DNA of 64,000 nucleotides from Polytrichum commune (lineage: Eukaryota; Streptophyta; Polytrichopsida; Polytrichales; Polytrichaceae). The notes beneath the pieces were generated by a model. That model ran no database searches. It saw only the letters and a list, made by a program, of their open reading frames with translations, and had not been told where the DNA came from. The DNA lies in the NCBI GenBank assembly GCA_950295325.1, contig OX485804.1:11534001-11598000 (forward strand), given 5' to 3'. The stretch's first letter is position 1. Every line of letters begins with the position of its first letter. This document shows, in pieces, positions 62,168-64,000 of this stretch. A program made the position numbers and the translations under genes.

Positions 62168-63008
62168 CAGTCCCACCTCTTCAATATGACATGTTTGGGA
62201 AACGAGAAAACCGTCATATTATCAAGTTGTCATATATTCCATAATATGACAAATTGGACCTCTTTGTCATAATAATGAGATACTTCATGAAAACACACAT
62301 TAGATATTTTGCCACATGTACAGAATAAATTTTCTTTCAAATATCTTTACATATGCAAATTTCTCTCATGAAATCTATGTGGACTTGAAGAAGGAATCAA
62401 TAGTCCGTTGATGTTGCCACTTCAAATTAGCAACAAACATCTTATTGAGCTTCTCCAATATGGCTTGCATCTACAAAAGTAAACTCCAATGGGTTGTCCA
62501 TCAAAAATTGTAGCTAACAATTGAGCATGATGTTGAGCATTTGCCATTTTCACAGTAAATGAAGGTCTCTCATCAACATCTAAAGAGTCCAAGGGCTTAC
62601 ATTAAGGTCAGAACTAGGTGCTCTATTCTCTTTCCCAAGGCCATATCTACCAACTTTGACATGCAGTATGTAATGAGTCTCTTGATTAGGTTTTGAGATA
62701 AAGAACCTAGTTCCCTTAGTTCCCATATTTTAACATCATTTTACATTAAATTTTATTCTAACCATATTTCATATGTGAAAGTTACATAAATTTGATATTA
62801 ACTATGTACATAAACATGTGTGAGACTTGTCATATATGCATTAATTACCTCTATAATATGACATTTTGGGGGTTTAGGAGTGTAATATTTACAATGTCAT
62901 AGCCGTATTAGAGGGTATATTTTAACTAGAAAGTTTGGTTACCAACCTTTGTATCATTATATCAAGGTTGTCGTATTATCAAGTGTCGTAATTAAAGAGG
63001 TAGGATTG
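62168..63008. mobile_element. pogo/Emigrant-like MITE, copy 2
   Basis: 841 bp with ends CAGTCCCACCTCTTCAATAT and, complemented, CAATCCTACCTCTTTAATTA, flanked by TA on both sides (62166-62167, 63009-63010). The interior has repeated TAATATGACA/GTCGTATTA words, some in inverted pairs. Related to 45238-45962. Ends and TA sites match pogo/Emigrant (Tc1-mariner) elements. Confidence 0.7.
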
Positions 63009-63812
63009 TATTTATCTTGGAGCCAATCAAAAGAAGAAGTATGGGAGGGTAGTTGTCTCAAAAAAAACCTACAAAAAATCTATCTTCCAATCACAATGGT
63101 TATGGAGGGTTCCTAGCCGGTGCTAGGTCACCCTCCACCTAGGTCCGACACTAGATAGGGTCACATGTTAAAACACTCACTAACTTGCAAGGTTTTTTCT
63201 TATTTTTTCTTAGAAATGGTGCTACTAAGGCTTGGTGGAGATGGGTCTCAAGTGACCAATCTTGAGTTAAAAAATAAGGTCCATTTAGGGATGTTTTGAA
63301 TTTCAAGTTTCTTAGACCTGAACCCTAAAGAAAACACACCCTAAGGTACCTGGCTCTACTGTGGACACTTCCAACTCCACAAACAATTTTGGTTGTTGTG
63401 TCAGATCAAGAATTGTCATATCCGGTTTTGGATTGCGATTCCAATTTTAAGAATCGGAGATGTTGGAGATGCAAAAGTTATAAGAAGTCAAAATGAATTA
63501 GAATAAACAGGCTATCATTCCAACATCAATGATAACATTGGCAATACATTTAGGGGATTGCTATTTCCACACTTTTTTTGGCTAGATTCACACCTTTTTG
63601 CCGGTTGGGTTGCCGTGTCATTGAGGCGCTATATATGAGATTCTTCATGGTGCATCCGGACCGTTGATCCACCAAGGCCCATCCAAGGGCCTCAATGATC
63701 CTAGGTGGCGGTGGGGTGGGGGGCAGGGGTGGGGCCGTGGGCCTCATGTCTTTTTTGGGGAGGCCGGACTTAGGGTGGTGTCGGGCCTAGTGGCTAGGCC
63801 TACTTATTATAT
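63009..63812. other. Intergenic, no gene seen
   Basis: No recognisable coding sequence. A G-rich stretch (63705-63735) occurs within otherwise unremarkable DNA. Confidence 0.4.
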
Positions 63813-64000
63813 AACTAGTTGGTTACCCTTACTCTACTTACTAAATGACTAGTTGGTTACCCTTCCTCTAGTTATTTAGTAAGTAGAGGAAGGGTAACTA
63901 ACTAGTCATTTAGTAAGTAGAGTAAGGCTAACGAACTAGTTATTTAGTAAGTAGAGTAAGGGTAACCAAGTAGTCATTTAGTAAGTAGAGTAAGGCTAAC
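63813..64000. repeat. Palindromic array of ~33-34-bp units, cut by the right edge
   Basis: Units of the form ACTAGT(T/C)ATTTAGTAAGTA then GAGTAAGG(G/C)TAAC repeat with a period of 33-34 bp from about 63872 onward. Inverted units precede them from 63813. The centre of symmetry is close to 63871 (CCTTCCTCTAGTTATTTAGT / ...GAGGAAGG). Continues past the window. Confidence 0.85.

Overview
The window is nuclear DNA of a land plant. It holds seven protein-coding genes, all recognisable as plant proteins from spliced exons. They lie among long AT-rich intergenic stretches filled with small non-autonomous transposons. Two of the genes encode proteins with plastid-type N-termini (an HHL1-like protein and an S1-domain protein), so the host is photosynthetic. 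Introns are GT-AG and many are long. I cannot place the lineage with confidence: nothing looks grass-like, and a seed-free plant is possible but not shown.

Layout, left to right. 1-2360 (-): 5' part of mitochondrial-type serine hydroxymethyltransferase, cut by the left edge. 4595-6281 (-): cytosolic ribosomal protein S11 (uS17), complete, 6 exons. 6970-8056: a 1.1-kb foldback repeat. 9606-11886 (-): ubiquitin-like-domain CTD phosphatase (UBLCP1), 6 exons. 11887-19351: gene-free, with several MITEs. 19352-24948 (+): EER5/THP1 PCI-domain protein of the TREX-2 type, 13 exons. 26180-26910: half of a foldback element, lying upstream of 27369-32098 (+), a plastid-type S1-domain protein (RLSB/PDE338-like, 7 exons). 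32099-49143: 17 kb of transposon-derived sequence. 49144-54454 (+): type I inositol polyphosphate 5-phosphatase, 12 exons. 56527-59577 (-): HHL1-like protein, 5 exons. 59770-64000: a foldback element, a pogo/Emigrant-like element and a palindromic tandem array at the right edge.

The genes do not form a pathway or cluster; they are ordinary housekeeping, plastid and signalling genes. Exon junctions were set by hand from GT-AG sites, reading-frame continuity and family sequence. All phases add up: S11 160 aa, UBLCP1 363 aa, EER5 413 aa, S1 protein 585 aa, 5-phosphatase 719 aa, HHL1-like 265 aa.

The best material in Part 2 is in the repeats. (a) A ~345-bp MITE ends in runs of G and C, makes 8-bp target duplications, and has a paralogous empty site in the window. 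(b) A 157-bp retroposon-like insert has 13-bp duplications, again with an empty copy present. (c) One foldback family lies upstream of both plastid-protein genes. (d) First introns of three genes are expanded by local tandem duplication. I found no clearly new biological system, CRISPR array, tRNA or rRNA.
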